Assembly: GCF_029335485.1 (NCBI RefSeq)
Contig: NZ_JARJLM010000208.1
Location: forward strand, 1-45,985
Reading direction: 5' to 3'
From: Cupriavidus basilensis
GTDB lineage: Bacteria > Pseudomonadota > Gammaproteobacteria > Burkholderiales > Burkholderiaceae
DNA length: 45,985 nt
The notes under the pieces are model-generated. The model did not search any database. It was not told the origin of the DNA and saw only the letters and a list, made by a program, of their open reading frames with translations. The position numbers and the translations under genes are program-made. Below are positions 45,591 through 45,985 of the stretch, piece by piece (position 1 is the stretch's first letter; each line of letters opens with the position of its first letter).

Positions 45591-45908
45591 TCAATGTCGG
45601 TGGGAAATGGTGCCTTGCGCGCCCTGGGTGCCCGTGGCAACCGCCTGGGGCGCCACTTGCAGCAGGGAATCGACACCGTACAGCTTGACCAGATCGGCCA
45701 GTTGCGCCGGTGCGCCGACAATCGCGAGCGACTGGCCGCGGCTGGCGGCATCGCGCTGCCAGGCAAGCAGCACGGCGACCGCGGCGGAATCGACCTGGGT
45801 CAGGCCGCTGCAGTCGACCCGGGCTTCGCCCTGGGCCAGGCGTGCCAGCCCGTCACGCAGCACGGCGGCGGCGTTGCGGTTGGTCAGCGAGGTGTCGAGC
45901 GAAAGCAT
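45591..45908 (-). CDS. mlaB: STAS-domain protein, MlaB-like
   Basis: This 105-residue protein consists of one STAS domain: RVDCSGLTQVDSAAVAVLLAW contains the conserved Asp-Ser-x-x-x-x-x-Leu helix start, and LAIVGAPAQLADLVKLYGVDSLL follows. MlaB binds the MlaF ATPase and stabilises the MlaFEDB phospholipid transporter that maintains outer-membrane asymmetry. The assignment rests on domain and on its position beside yadGH, where the mla operon ends in related genomes. No other mla gene is within the window; the 77 bp to the right edge show no coding sequence but a TACAAT on the minus strand (45974-45969). Confidence 0.75.
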   Translation of the reverse strand: MLSLDTSLTNRNAAAVLRDGLARLAQGEARVDCSGLTQVDSAAVAVLLAWQRDAASRGQSLAIVGAPAQLADLVKLYGVDSLLQVAPQAVATGTQGAQGTISHRH

Positions 45909-45985
45909 CTGGCAGGGTCCGGGGATGCGAGTCTGGGGAAAAGCACGCCCGCAGAAGCGGGAGCGCCCATTGTAGAACAGATCGG

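Overview
The window is GC-rich (roughly two thirds G+C by eye) chromosomal DNA from a betaproteobacterium of the Burkholderiaceae, most probably Cupriavidus or a close Ralstonia relative. This rests on the conserved gene block mlaB-yadGH-bolA-murA-hisGDCB-marC-hisHAFIE-hit-tatABC / degQ-like / nif3 / mscL / petABC / sspA-sspB, the Bug-family (tripartite tricarboxylate) transporter protein and the MKMKLF-type porin. The genus is inferred from memory of gene order and protein style; no search was run. All coordinates were counted by hand.

Positions 1-22133 are an accessory, catabolism-rich half. From left to right: a LysR-controlled minus-strand operon (dienoyl-CoA-reductase-like SDR, acyl-CoA ligase, Bug solute-binding protein, cut by the window edge); an HxlR regulator coupled to a MATE efflux pump; a membrane metallophosphoesterase; the ABC-F factor EttA; a GntR regulator facing a degenerate sugar-acid dehydratase and a complete CUT1 sugar ABC transporter (ATPase, Tat-exported binding protein, two permeases); a small Cys-rich protein with a natural seven-histidine tail next to a zinc metallopeptidase; a three-gene periplasmic amine-oxidising unit (Tat-exported flavin amine oxidase, cytochrome c, signal-peptide RidA) behind a convincing sigma-54 promoter with a dyad about 100 bp upstream; a PH-domain membrane protein; a GH114 lipoprotein; and a small helical protein.

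A tRNA-Thr(TGT) at 22134-22209 separates this from the conserved half (22271-45908). That half holds sspA/sspB, the cytochrome bc1 operon, mscL, a NIF3 protein, a DegS/DegQ-like protease, a porin, tatABC, the near-complete histidine operon (hisG to hisE with marC embedded), murA, a BolA protein, a YadGH-type ABC exporter and an MlaB-type STAS protein. Almost all of it is on the minus strand with short gaps or 4-base overlaps, which indicates long operons.

The most interesting item is the periplasmic amine oxidase / cytochrome c / RidA unit. Its parts fit one pathway: a folded flavoenzyme exported by Tat oxidises an amine or amino acid, a dedicated c-type cytochrome takes the electrons, and an exported RidA hydrolyses the reactive imine outside the cytoplasm. 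The TatABC translocase and the bc1 complex are encoded in the same window. Other notable signals are paired GntR operators, an inverted pair of 16-bp motifs before hxlR, an octanucleotide repeat tract before the Bug gene, a perfect 28-bp palindrome between mscL and nif3, and a possible 47-codon gene filling the tatB-tatC gap.
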